Shown: positions 45,569 through 53,995, counted from the stretch's first letter. The stretch: 64,000 nt of DNA from Streptomyces griseoincarnatus (GCA_014649575.1 BMTH01000014.1:62001-126000), one strand, 5' to 3'. The notes: generated by a model from the sequence alone, not told the origin. A program made the numbers and translations.

Positions 45569-46261
45569 ATGGACTGGCGGCTTTTCGCCCAGCGCATGGC
45601 GTCGATGGCCCGGGACCTGCTCGCGGAGCACACGCTCGACGCTACGCTGGAGCAGATCTCGCGCTCGGCGGTGGAGCTCGTGGACGGCTGCGACGCCGCG
45701 GGAATCCTCGTCCTGAGCCAGGGACGCGTACGGTCGCTGGCGCCGACCGACCCGTTCGTCACCAAGAGCGACATGCTGCAGGGCGAGCTGCGCGAGGGGC
45801 CCTGCTTCGACGCGGCACGGCCCGACCGCCCGGAGCGGCTGTTCCGCATCCCCGACCTCACGGCGCCCCCGGAGCGCTGGCCGCGCTTCGTGCCCCGGGC
45901 CCGGGACCTCGGGGTGGGCAGCATGATGGGCTTCCTCCTCTACACGCGGGAGGAGGAACTGGGCGCCCTCAACATGTACTCGCGCAAGCCGGGGATCTTC
46001 ACCGAGGACAGCGAGACGGCGGGCTGGCTGCTGGCGTCGCACGCGGCGGTCGCGTTCGCCACCGCCCGCACCGACGAGCAGATGCAGGAGGCGATCACCA
46101 CGCGCCATCTGATCGGCGAGGCGATGGGCATCCTGATGGGCCGGCACGACGTCACGGAGGACCAGGCGTTCGAGCTGCTGCGCACCCGGTCGCAGCGCAC
46201 CAACACCAAGCTGCGGGACGTGGCGCGGGAGATCTGCGAGCCGGGCGGCGCGGAGCGCTGA
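45569..46261 (+). CDS. GAF-ANTAR transcription antitermination regulator
   Basis: The protein has 230 residues. Residues about 15-165 are a GAF domain (LDATLEQISRSAVELVDGCDAAGILVLSQGR, GVGSMMGFLLYTREEELGALNMYSRKPG). Residues about 170-225 are an ANTAR RNA-binding three-helix module (EQMQEAITTRHLIGEAMGILMGRHDVTEDQAFELLRTRSQRTNTKLRDVAREI). ANTAR proteins bind paired hexanucleotide hairpins in leader RNAs and prevent termination when their sensor is active. Its own RNA targets cannot be located here. It is a single gene divergent from the Mrr-like gene across 204 bases. Confidence 0.9.
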   Translation: MDWRLFAQRMASMARDLLAEHTLDATLEQISRSAVELVDGCDAAGILVLSQGRVRSLAPTDPFVTKSDMLQGELREGPCFDAARPDRPERLFRIPDLTAPPERWPRFVPRARDLGVGSMMGFLLYTREEELGALNMYSRKPGIFTEDSETAGWLLASHAAVAFATARTDEQMQEAITTRHLIGEAMGILMGRHDVTEDQAFELLRTRSQRTNTKLRDVAREICEPGGAER

Positions 46262-46288
46262 CCGCCCGGCTCGTCGTACGGCGCGCGC

Positions 46289-46879
46289 TCAGCGGCCGGC
46301 GGTGCCGGTCCAGGTGTGGGCCACGTCGATCACGAGACGCCCGTCGAGCTGCTGCACGCGGAACGGCAGCCGTCCGCGCACCCCGAGACCGAGCTGGGTG
46401 TCGCCCTCGAAGCTGCCGGCGAACCGCGCGTCGCGGAACGTGCGGTACCCGGTGAGGTCGACGCCCGGCAGGACGCCCCCGGCGCGCGCGGGATAGGTGG
46501 CCGCGCCCGTCTCCGGGTCGTAAGCGGGGGCGGTGACGCGGACCTCGAGGATCGCGCCGCCGGAGACGGGGATGTGCCGTCCCGAGCCGTCCTGGAGGAG
46601 CCGGTCGACGTAGCGGACGGAGTAACCGAGGTCACCGCGCGCGGCTCCGGGCACGTCGACGACCATGCGGTCGTAGCAGTCGTGCCGGCCGGTGCGGACG
46701 TTCCGCACGGACTCGGACGTGGCGGCGGCGGCCGCCTTGTCGGTGGAGCCCCAGCCGGTGGGGCAGGCCGTGGCCGCGGCGGGCGCCGCCTCGGGGGCGG
46801 CCACGGCCGGAACGGCCGCCGTCACCAGCGAGGCACCGAGGAGCACCACCGTCGCGCAGATTGTTCTTGGTTGAAGCAT
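46289..46879 (-). CDS. Secreted AMIN-like domain protein
   Basis: The protein has 196 residues from ATG 46879, with AGGGGG upstream. A signal peptide (TICATVVLLGASLVTAAVPAVAAP) is followed by a short Ala/Pro linker and then a compact beta domain: VRNVRTGRHDCYDRMVVDVPGAARGDLGYSVRYVD, GYRTFRDARFAGSFEGDTQLGLGVRGRLPFRVQQL, RLVIDVAHTW. This matches the AMIN-like domain of actinobacterial exported proteins; AMIN folds often bind peptidoglycan or other wall polymers. Specific function unknown. It converges with the ANTAR gene, with 27 bases between stops. Confidence 0.75.
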   Translation of the reverse strand: MLQPRTICATVVLLGASLVTAAVPAVAAPEAAPAAATACPTGWGSTDKAAAAATSESVRNVRTGRHDCYDRMVVDVPGAARGDLGYSVRYVDRLLQDGSGRHIPVSGGAILEVRVTAPAYDPETGAATYPARAGGVLPGVDLTGYRTFRDARFAGSFEGDTQLGLGVRGRLPFRVQQLDGRLVIDVAHTWTGTAGR

Positions 46880-47039
46880 TTTCGGCCCCCTGGGACGACA
46901 ACGTTCTGTTATGGGGTGAGACGAGCGGGATGACCTGATGGTTGCGGTGCGTTCGGCCGGTCGCCGTACCGGCGCGCATGGCACATGCTGGTGGGAAGCG
47001 GACGAACGTCCCGTTCCGTGCGCACCGGGAGGGCGTCAC

Positions 47040-49616
47040 ATGGGTGGTGCAGCCGCCGCACCGCGCGGGCAGCGGCCGGCGGGCCCGCCCGTACCCGACG
47101 CGGATGAGAGCCGGTCCCCGCGCGGCGAGGCCCGTATCGAGGACGCGCTCGCGGACCCCGTGGTGGCGGCCGTACGGGACACCGGGGGGTACGGCGGGGC
47201 GGTGTACCTGCGGTCGCGGGACCGCCGGTCGCTGGTGCTGAGCGTGATGTCCGGCGTGCCCCGCTCGCTGCTGAAGCCGTGGTGGCGGATCCCGGTGAGC
47301 GGCGCGCTGCCGATGTGCGAGGCGTTCCGCAGCGGCGAGACGCAGTACCTGCCCGACGACCGGGCGACGATGCTGCGCTTCCCGCAGTTCACGGCCGCCC
47401 TGCCGTACTCGTTCGCGCACGCCTACCAGCCGGTGCGGGTCGGCGGCGAGACGGTGGGTGTGCTCGCGGTGCTGCACTCCTCGTTCAGGGAACCGGCCGG
47501 TGAGGCGGAGGTCCGGGAGGGGCTGCGCCGGGCCGTGCAGGAGATGGAGGAGCGCCTCGCCGCGTACGCGCACGGCCTTCCGGGCCGCACGGACGCGGAC
47601 GCGGTGGCGTACGGCATCGAGTACGACGACCAGCCGGTCAGCGTGCGGCTGCCGGCACCGCGCGCCGAGGCGGTCGCGGTCGGGATGGTCGAGTGGGACC
47701 TGGCCGGCGGTCGCTGGACGGGGGACGACGACGCGCTGGAGCTGCTGGGCGTGTCCCGGGGCGAGTTCGGCGGCACCCTGGCCGCGGTCGAGGAACGGGT
47801 GTCGCCGGACGACCTGTACGAGCTGCGGGCGGCCCGCCGGGACGCGGAGGAGACCGGGCAGGTCCGGGGCCGCCACTTCCGGGTGCTGGACGCGTCGCAG
47901 GACGACAGCGAGGCGGTCCGCTACCGGCCGGTGGAGCTGTGGGGGCACGTGGTCCGGACGGGGACCTCCGACCGGCTGCTGGTGGGCGCCCTGGTCGACG
48001 TGGCGGGCGGCGTCACCGCGGCGGAGGCGGCCGAGCGGCTGCCCGACGGGCTGTTCTCCCTCGACCAGGACGGCAGGGTCATCTACGCCAACCGCCGCTG
48101 CCAGGACCTGCTCGGCTGCGACCTGGAGCGGCTGCTCGGCCACTATCCCTGGCGGGTGCTGCCGTGGCTGCACGACCCGGCGTACGAGGACCGCTACCGG
48201 GCGGCGATGCTGACGCAGCAACCGGTGTCGTACCTGGTGCGCGACCCGGACGGCGTGTGGCTGGGGTTCGTGCTCTACCCGGGTGTGCACGGGCTGACCG
48301 GCCGGGTCTTCCCCACCGCCGCCCCCGCGGGGGCGGAGCCGGGGCGGGCCCTGCCGCCGTCCTCGGAGCCGGCGGCAGGGCCGACCGGGCTGGTCACCAC
48401 CGCCCGCGCGGGGGCGCTGTACCACGTGGTGCAGATGGCCAGCGTGCTCACCGAGTCCGTCACCGTGCGGGACGTGTGCCGGGCCGTGTCCGAGCAGCTG
48501 CTGCCGGCGTTCGGGGCGCAGGAGGTCGCCCTGTACACCGTGCGCGACGGGCGGATGTACCTGCTGTGGGAGGACGGCTATCCGCAGCACTTCCTCGACC
48601 CGTTCGAGGGGGTGTCCCTGGAGGCGGACCTGCCCGGGGTGCACGCGCTGACCACGCGCCTGCCGCTGTTCTTCAAGTCGCCGGAGGAACTGGTCGGCGC
48701 GTACCCGAGACTGGCGCTGGACCCCATGATGTCCTGGGCGTTCCTGCCGCTGATCGCCTCCGGCCACCCGGTCGGCTCCTGCATCCTCGGCTGGAGCACT
48801 CCGCACCGCTTTACCGCGGAGGAGCGCAGCGCGCTGACCGCGCTGGCCGGGCTGACGGCGCAGGCGATGGAGCGGGCGCGGCTCTACGACGCCGAATCCG
48901 CCGTGGCGCGCGGGCTCCAGGAAGGGCTGCTGCCGCACCGGCTGCCCGCCATCGACCGGCTGCGCATCACCGCCCGCTATCTGCCCGGCACGAAGGGCAT
49001 GGACATCGGCGGCGACTGGTACGACGTCATCCGGACGGGGCGCGGGGTGGCGCTGGTCATCGGGGACGTGGAGGGGCACAGCGTGGGCGCCGCGGCCGTC
49101 ATGGGGCAGCTGCGCAGCGCGGTGCACTCCTTCGCCGCGAGCGGGCGGCCGCCGCACGAGGTCGTCACCCACACCAACCAGCTGCTCGCCGAGCTGGAGA
49201 CGGACGTCTTCGCCACCTGCTGCTACATCGAGCTGGACCCGGCGACCGGGCACGCCCTCGCCGTGCGGGCGGGCCACCCTCCGCCGCTGCTGCGGCACCC
49301 CGACGGGAGCGCGGAGCCCCTGGAGCTGCCGGGTGGCGTGCTGTTGGGCGTGCAGCCGGACGCCGACTACCCGGTCACCGAACTCACCCTGGAACCCGGC
49401 AGCGTCCTGGCGCTCTACACGGACGGGCTGGTCGAGGTGCCCGGCAGCGACATCGCGACCGGCATCGAGACGGTCCGCACGTGCCTGGCCGTCTCCCGGA
49501 CCGACTCCATGGAGGAGCTGGCCGACCGGATGCTCGGCGCGGCCCGCCGCGCGGAGGACCGGCCGGACGACGTGGCGCTGCTGCTCACGGCGTACGACCC
49601 GGCCGACGCGAGCTGA
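47040..49616 (+). CDS. Large multi-sensor SpoIIE/PP2C phosphatase (GAF-PAS-GAF-PP2C)
   Basis: The protein has 858 residues from ATG 47040, which follows GGGAGGG with an ideal spacer. Order: GAF-like module (about 30-165), PAS-like regions (about 200-320 and 325-400, with GLFSLDQDGRVIYANRRCQDLLG), second GAF (about 440-620, LYTVRDGRMYLLWEDGYPQ), then PP2C/SpoIIE (about 635-855) with MDIGGDWYD, IGDVEGHSVGAAAVMGQLR, ALYTDGLVEVPG and RPDDVALLL. It is soluble and would couple several small-molecule or redox signals to dephosphorylation of an anti-anti-sigma factor. It is the third such phosphatase in the window, and no cognate kinase is adjacent. Confidence 0.88.
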   Translation: MGGAAAAPRGQRPAGPPVPDADESRSPRGEARIEDALADPVVAAVRDTGGYGGAVYLRSRDRRSLVLSVMSGVPRSLLKPWWRIPVSGALPMCEAFRSGETQYLPDDRATMLRFPQFTAALPYSFAHAYQPVRVGGETVGVLAVLHSSFREPAGEAEVREGLRRAVQEMEERLAAYAHGLPGRTDADAVAYGIEYDDQPVSVRLPAPRAEAVAVGMVEWDLAGGRWTGDDDALELLGVSRGEFGGTLAAVEERVSPDDLYELRAARRDAEETGQVRGRHFRVLDASQDDSEAVRYRPVELWGHVVRTGTSDRLLVGALVDVAGGVTAAEAAERLPDGLFSLDQDGRVIYANRRCQDLLGCDLERLLGHYPWRVLPWLHDPAYEDRYRAAMLTQQPVSYLVRDPDGVWLGFVLYPGVHGLTGRVFPTAAPAGAEPGRALPPSSEPAAGPTGLVTTARAGALYHVVQMASVLTESVTVRDVCRAVSEQLLPAFGAQEVALYTVRDGRMYLLWEDGYPQHFLDPFEGVSLEADLPGVHALTTRLPLFFKSPEELVGAYPRLALDPMMSWAFLPLIASGHPVGSCILGWSTPHRFTAEERSALTALAGLTAQAMERARLYDAESAVARGLQEGLLPHRLPAIDRLRITARYLPGTKGMDIGGDWYDVIRTGRGVALVIGDVEGHSVGAAAVMGQLRSAVHSFAASGRPPHEVVTHTNQLLAELETDVFATCCYIELDPATGHALAVRAGHPPPLLRHPDGSAEPLELPGGVLLGVQPDADYPVTELTLEPGSVLALYTDGLVEVPGSDIATGIETVRTCLAVSRTDSMEELADRMLGAARRAEDRPDDVALLLTAYDPADAS

Positions 49617-49633
49617 CGCCCGCGCGGCGGGCG
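49617..49633. terminator. Hairpin between convergent stops
   Basis: CGCCCGC-GCG-GCGGGCG is a perfect 7-bp stem starting directly after the phosphatase stop and ending 7 bases before the stop of the 62-residue protein gene on the other strand. It probably terminates both transcripts. Confidence 0.6.
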
Positions 49634-49640
49634 GACGCGG

Positions 49641-49829
49641 TCAGGCGCAGTACCGGACGAGCCATTCGTCGGGGTTGTAGGCGAAGCGGGCCGGGTCAGG
49701 GGTGACCGCCGGCTTCTCCTCGACCAGATCCTCCACCCGGACGGGCTCCGGCAGGCTCCCGAAACGGGCGTGGCGGGCCTGGGCGGCCACGTCCTCGTCC
49801 TCGTGTGCGCGTACGCTCTCCCGGCTCAC
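49641..49829 (-). CDS. Small hypothetical protein (62 residues)
   Basis: The GTG at 49829 follows GGAGAGGGG with good spacing. The peptide starts MSRESVRAHEDEDVAAQARH (GTG read as Met), then ARFGSLPEPVRVEDLVEEKP, and ends with FAYNPDEWLVRYCA. The acidic N-terminal half and a short hydrophobic or aromatic C-terminus with a single near-terminal Cys look leader-like, but no RiPP-modifying enzyme is nearby. Family unknown. Confidence 0.6.
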   Translation of the reverse strand: MSRESVRAHEDEDVAAQARHARFGSLPEPVRVEDLVEEKPAVTPDPARFAYNPDEWLVRYCA

Positions 49830-50134
49830 GGCGCTTCCCCTCTCCGGCGGCCGGCACTCCCCCCTCGGACAGCGCCGCGGCCTCGTGCGGTCAAGTGTCA
49901 CACACGGACGGCGTGACGGACGGGACTGTGCACGGTCCGCGATCCGGCGGGCGGACGTCCTGACCTACCGAGCAGGTGGGAGATCTTCCTGCTGTCCCGC
50001 GTCCACGAGGCGTGGCGGCGCACTCGGGACGCGCGCGCCTCGGTGGCGCACGCCCTGGAGATCACCGCCCGGGCACGCACGAGGGCGGCAGGGCCCCGGA
50101 GGGTCCTGCCGCCCGCTGTGCGTGGGGGTGACCG
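49830..50134. other. 305-base gap with coding-like remnant and terminator
   Basis: Between the small-protein gene and the DUF1996 gene, the plus-strand frame at about 49959-50087 reads DLPSRWEIFLLSRVHEAWRR and continues TRDARASVAHALEITARAR with gene-like third positions, but it has no start: an in-frame TGA lies upstream. It may be a decayed gene end. The rest is a hairpin (50083-50114) that belongs to the DUF1996 transcript. Confidence 0.35.
50083..50114 (-). terminator. Terminator-like hairpin downstream of the DUF1996 gene
   Basis: GGGCGGCAGG (50083-50092) and CCTGCCGCCC (50105-50114) are perfect 10-base complements with a 12-base loop, 20 bases past the DUF1996 stop in its direction of transcription. 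Confidence 0.65.
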
Positions 50135-52246
50135 TCAGGCGTTGCGCCGCACGCTCCGCAGCACGAAGAAGCCGAAGATCACCAGTACTCCGCCGATCGC
50201 GGCCGGCCACATCTGTGCGCCGGTCTCGGCGAGGCTGCCGCCGGCGCCCTGGGCCTGGGTGTTGTCCTCGAGCTCGGGGAGACTGCCGGGCACCTGGGCG
50301 GCCTGGGCCGCCTGGCCGCCGTCGTCGTCGCCGCCCTCGCCCTTGTCCGCGCCGCCCTGTGCGTCGTCCTTGCCGCCGGCGTCGGCCGGGTCGGAGATCT
50401 TCACGTCGGGCTGGGCCGCGCCCTTGTCGTCCGCGGGTTCCTCGGTCGCCACGGGCGGTTCCTGGCCGCCGCCTTGGTCGCCGTCGTCCTGGCCGCCGCC
50501 CTGGTTGCCGTCGTCCTGGCCGCCGCCGTTGCCCTGGCCCGGGTCGTCGGGCGTGGCGGTGGGCTGCTCGGCGCCGTTGTCACCTCCGCCGTTGCCGTCG
50601 TCACCGCCGTTGTCACCGCCGCCGTTGCCGTCGTCGCCACCGCCGTTGCCGTCGTCACCGCCGCCGTTGCCGTCGTCACCGCCGCCGGCGCCTGCGCCGC
50701 AGGTGCGGCCCTCGTTGATGCACGCGACCATCTCGTTCATCAGGTCTTCCTCGAAGACGTTGATGAAGTCGCCGTGGTCGGTGATCGGCTTGTGCAGCTG
50801 CTCGGGGAAGGAGTCCACCGCGAACAGCGGGACCGTCTTGCCGCCGTCCTCCAGGCTCGGCGCGTCGACGTCGTACACGATGCGCTGGACGAGCTGCGGG
50901 ATCGGCTGGAAGCCGGACGGGCAGTTGCCCTCGGCGTCCGTGAACGCCATGTGCGTACGGTGGTTGGCGCTGTCGATGTTGCGGCCGTCCCAGCAGCTCT
51001 GGAAGGCGAACGAGCGGACCACGTCGCTGCCCTCGGGGCACAGCGGGTACTTGTCCTTCAGCTGCCGGTCCTCGAACCCGGTGCAGCTCCAGGAGGCGTT
51101 GGCGTTGGCCGGGCCGTTGACGAAGGACTTGGCGTCGCCGGTGATGATGCGCAGCAGCCGGGGCATGGCCGTGACCTTGGCCTTCGGGTTGCCGACGAAG
51201 GTCAGCGTGACGTCCTTCGGGGTGACGATCTCACCGGCGTTGCCCTCGATGCCGCCGCCCGGGGACTGGGCGTCGCGCTCCTCGGTGCCGTTCTGCAGGC
51301 GCAGCACCGGCCAGTAGTAGGAGGACCTGTCACGCTGGTCCTCGCAGCTGGTCTGCGCCCGGGTCAGCTCCTCGTCGCTGACGAAGGCGTTGGTGGCCTG
51401 GTTGCCGATGTAGTCGTGGAAGTGGTGGGCGCCGTTGCTCACGCCGGGCGCGGCGATGACGTTGTCCGAGTTGAACAGCCCGTTCTCGTTGACGCCGCAC
51501 TCGCTGGCGAAGGTGCCGGTGGAGGCGTCGCCCGACGGCTCCGGGGTGTCGACGTTGGGCTGGACGCTCTCGATGGAGACGTAGTCGCCGGGCACCGGGC
51601 CGTTGCCGGCCTGGCCACCGTTGCCGCCGCCCTGGTCCTGGCCGCCCTGCTGGTCGCCCTGGTCCTGGCCGCCCTGCTGGTCGCCACCGTCCTGCTGGCC
51701 CTCGCCGCCCTGCTGGCCGTCGCCGTTCTGCTGGTCCTGGCCCTGGCCGTCACCGGCCTGCTCGCCGCCGCCCTCCTCGGGGGCGGGGGCGTTGCCCGAG
51801 TCGCGCACCGCGCAGGAGGCGAGGTCGTCGAGTCCCTGCGGCCGTTCGGCGCCGGCCTTCTCGACGGCGGCCCCGATACGGGCCAGCACGGCGGCGCGCT
51901 TGTCCTTCAGCGGTCCGGCGATGGCGTTCTCGGCGAAACCGGGGTCCTGGCGGATCGCGTCGCCCGACTCGCCGAGCCGCTTGTAGGCCTCGGCGATCTG
52001 GGCGTCCAGGTTGGCGAGCTCCTTGTCCACCTCGGCCCGGGCCTGGTCGGGCACCTCGGTCAGCTGGGTGGCCACGTCGGGGCAGTCGATGGTGGCTGCG
52101 CCCGACAGCACCTGCGCGTCCGACGTCCCGCCGTCCGTCGCGGAAGCGTAGACGTTGGCCGCCATCATGCCGCCGCCGCCCAGGATCAAGGCGAAAGCGG
52201 CGAGCGTCGCGCGCTGTTTGGGGCGTCTGCGTGTGTTGCGTGCCAA
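50135..52246 (-). CDS. Cell-wall-anchored DUF1996 protein with LAETG sorting signal
   Basis: The protein has 703 residues. An N-terminal signal (LAAFALILGGGGMMAANVYASA) is followed by a helical segment (about 50-150), a Gln/Gly/Asp-rich linker (about 155-215), a DUF1996 domain (about 235-500, with GAHHFHDYIGNQA, SSYYWPVLRL, SWSCTGFEDRQ, RTHMAFTD), a second Gly/Asp/Asn linker built of GGGDDGN repeats, and a C-terminal SLAETG motif, hydrophobic stretch and RSVRRNA tail. This is a complete class-E (LAxTG) sortase substrate, so the DUF1996 domain is displayed on the outside of the wall by two flexible arms. The domain's role is unknown; four or more paired Cys fit an oxidising exterior. Confidence 0.85.
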   Translation of the reverse strand: MARNTRRRPKQRATLAAFALILGGGGMMAANVYASATDGGTSDAQVLSGAATIDCPDVATQLTEVPDQARAEVDKELANLDAQIAEAYKRLGESGDAIRQDPGFAENAIAGPLKDKRAAVLARIGAAVEKAGAERPQGLDDLASCAVRDSGNAPAPEEGGGEQAGDGQGQDQQNGDGQQGGEGQQDGGDQQGGQDQGDQQGGQDQGGGNGGQAGNGPVPGDYVSIESVQPNVDTPEPSGDASTGTFASECGVNENGLFNSDNVIAAPGVSNGAHHFHDYIGNQATNAFVSDEELTRAQTSCEDQRDRSSYYWPVLRLQNGTEERDAQSPGGGIEGNAGEIVTPKDVTLTFVGNPKAKVTAMPRLLRIITGDAKSFVNGPANANASWSCTGFEDRQLKDKYPLCPEGSDVVRSFAFQSCWDGRNIDSANHRTHMAFTDAEGNCPSGFQPIPQLVQRIVYDVDAPSLEDGGKTVPLFAVDSFPEQLHKPITDHGDFINVFEEDLMNEMVACINEGRTCGAGAGGGDDGNGGGDDGNGGGDDGNGGGDNGGDDGNGGGDNGAEQPTATPDDPGQGNGGGQDDGNQGGGQDDGDQGGGQEPPVATEEPADDKGAAQPDVKISDPADAGGKDDAQGGADKGEGGDDDGGQAAQAAQVPGSLPELEDNTQAQGAGGSLAETGAQMWPAAIGGVLVIFGFFVLRSVRRNA
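50575..50695. repeat. In-gene tandem repeats coding for GGGDDGN units
   Basis: About five near-identical 21-27 base units (core CCGTTGCCGTCGTCACC on the plus strand) encode the glycine/aspartate linker of the DUF1996 protein. Such runs can expand or contract by slippage; the period is a multiple of three, so the frame is kept. Confidence 0.7.
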
Positions 52247-52448
52247 GGCAGTACTCCTACGCTTCTGTCGCGGGGGGCGGGCATTCGATTCCCACGCCCC
52301 ATACGCAGGCGGACCGCATCGTGTTCAACCGGCTCACGATTTCTTCTGGAAATCTCAGCGACGGCAGGCCACTTGAGACACACGGCCCCCACCGGACGGG
52401 GTGCGCCCGGCGGGGGCCACGAGGCTCAGGCCGTCATGTCCCGCCTGG

Positions 52449-53138
52449 TCAGGTGAAGTTCACGTCGCTGCACAGGAAGTACGTCTGGTCCGAGTGCGAG
52501 GCCTGCCAGATCGTGTAGACGACGTGGTGGCCGCTCAGGCCGGACGTGCTCACCGGGATCGCGTAGTTGTCGGCCGGGGCGTAGGAGCCGGTACGGGTCA
52601 GCAACTGGAGGTCGTCCCAGCGCAGCCGCTGGGTCCTGGGGTCGAAGCCCTGCTTGGTGACGTAGACCAGGAAGTAGTCCGCGCCGTGCCTCGCCTGGTC
52701 GTACAGGTTGACGGTGAAACCGCTGCCGACGTTCGTGGTCCTCCAGGCGCCGGGCGTGTCCATGGAGCGGTAGCGGCCGTTCTCGGTGTTGCCGCCGCTG
52801 CAGAGCGTGCCGTCGGGGACGACCGCGCGGAAGTTGCCGCGCGAGCCGTCACGGTAAAGGCCGTTCCAGTTCCACATGGCGTTGGTGTTGTCCTGCCAGG
52901 CCTGCCAGCACATCGGGTCCTGCTGGGCCATCGCCGGGTTCTGGAAGTCGCTCCCCCACCGCAGCCAGCAGCCGTAGTTGCGGGACGCGGGGTCCACCAC
53001 CGAGCCGTGGGCGTGGGCCGTTCCGCTCCAGGGGACCAGACAGAGCAGCGCGGCGACGACGGTGCTCAGGACGAGCGCGAGCCAGGACCGGCCTCGCGAC
53101 AGATCACGCGGTGACAAATCATGCGCATGCCAACTCAT
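52449..53138 (-). CDS. AA10 lytic polysaccharide monooxygenase
   Basis: The protein has 229 residues; ATG 53138 follows AGGAGGAACC. The signal peptide ends AHA, and cleavage leaves His44 as the new N-terminus (HGSVVDPASRNYGC), the first ligand of the copper histidine brace. The second His lies in DQARHGADYFLVYVTKQGFDP, and a Phe near the C-terminus (CSDVNF) takes the axial place. LPMOs cut crystalline cellulose or chitin by oxidation. It is a single-domain enzyme with no carbohydrate-binding module. A perfect CebR box 66 bases upstream argues for cellobiose control and therefore a cellulose substrate. Confidence 0.92.
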   Translation of the reverse strand: MSWHAHDLSPRDLSRGRSWLALVLSTVVAALLCLVPWSGTAHAHGSVVDPASRNYGCWLRWGSDFQNPAMAQQDPMCWQAWQDNTNAMWNWNGLYRDGSRGNFRAVVPDGTLCSGGNTENGRYRSMDTPGAWRTTNVGSGFTVNLYDQARHGADYFLVYVTKQGFDPRTQRLRWDDLQLLTRTGSYAPADNYAIPVSTSGLSGHHVVYTIWQASHSDQTYFLCSDVNFT

Positions 53139-53203
53139 GGTTCCTCCTGCGCCGTGGGGGTCGTGGGGTGGGGGCGCGCGCAACCCGCCGCGCACCCCAT
53201 GCA

Positions 53204-53217
53204 TGGGAGCGCTCCCA
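53204..53217. promoter_or_regulatory. CebR-type operator upstream of the LPMO gene
   Basis: TGGGAGCGCTCCCA is the perfect 14-bp palindrome known as the binding site of the Streptomyces cellobiose repressor CebR. It lies 66-79 bases upstream of the LPMO start codon. Binding would keep the gene off until cellobiose is present. Confidence 0.85.
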
Positions 53218-53326
53218 GGCTCAATCTGCGCCCCGGCGACGGAACGGGCAACCCTCCGTTCTCGCCACTTCCGTCACCCGGTGGCGCGTTCGACACTTTC
53301 GACGGTGACACGCGCGGAGGGCGTCG

Positions 53327-53962
53327 TCAGAGCCGCTCGAGATCGGCCGTGGTGCGGCCGAGGCAGACGACCGAGTCGTCCATCGGCACGCCCTCGATCT
53401 CCTCGAAGCCCATCCGGTCGTAGAAGGCGCGGGCGGGCTCGTTGGCGACCGTCATCACCAGATGCACGGCCGGGACCCCGCGTTCCGCCAGGGCCGCGAG
53501 GAGGGTGCGCATCAGCCGGCGCCCGCATCCTCGGCCCTGCCACTCGGGCAGCAGGTCGATGTGCAGATGGGCGGGCCAGGCGGCCAGCTCCGGCACGGCC
53601 ATCCGCTCGGGGTGGTGCAGCAGCCAGGCGATCGTCTCGTCCGGGGTGGCCGGCGGGCCGGCCGGGGCGGGATGCCGCTCGGCGACCAGCGGGAGCCACT
53701 CGGCGCGGAACCGCTCGGCGAACCGGGCGGTGTCGGCGGCGCCGACGACGTAACCGACGGCGTTCCCCCGCCCGTCGTCCAGCACGAAGGCCAGCTCCGG
53801 CTCCAGATGGGCGTACGGGGCGGCGAAGGCGGCGGTGAAGACGGAGGGGTCGTCGTAATGGGGGCGGCTGTCCTGGCCGTTGTGCGCGGTACGGACGCAG
53901 ATGTCGTCGAGGGCCTCGTGATCCCCGGGGCGGTACGGACGGACGGCGGGAGACTCGGTCAT
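53327..53962 (-). CDS. GNAT-family acetyltransferase
   Basis: The protein has 211 residues from ATG 53962; ATG 53971 is an alternative. The first half (VRPYRPGDHEALDDICVRTAHNGQD, PELAFVLDDGRGNAVGYVVGAADT) resembles the acetyltransferase-like region found with O-GlcNAcases. The second half has the GNAT acetyl-CoA loop LPEWQGRGCGRRLMRTLL and the NEPARAFYDRMGFEE tail. The acceptor is unknown. A CebR box lies only 20 bases upstream of the start codon, so cellobiose control, and a role in sugar metabolism, are likely. Confidence 0.85.
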   Translation of the reverse strand: MTESPAVRPYRPGDHEALDDICVRTAHNGQDSRPHYDDPSVFTAAFAAPYAHLEPELAFVLDDGRGNAVGYVVGAADTARFAERFRAEWLPLVAERHPAPAGPPATPDETIAWLLHHPERMAVPELAAWPAHLHIDLLPEWQGRGCGRRLMRTLLAALAERGVPAVHLVMTVANEPARAFYDRMGFEEIEGVPMDDSVVCLGRTTADLERL

Positions 53963-53981
53963 GGCAGGCATCCTGCCCCTA

Positions 53982-53995
53982 TGGGAGCGCTCCCA
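53982..53995. promoter_or_regulatory. Second CebR-type operator, between the GNAT and YihY genes
   Basis: This is an exact second copy of TGGGAGCGCTCCCA. It lies 20 bases upstream of the GNAT start (minus strand) and 85 bases upstream of the YihY start (plus strand), so it could control either or both. Confidence 0.75.

Noticed and set aside
50575-51740. Regular repeats resembling a CRISPR array
   Set aside because: They are in-frame codon repeats coding for Gly/Asp/Asn and Gln/Gly linkers of one secreted protein, with no unique spacers or cas genes.
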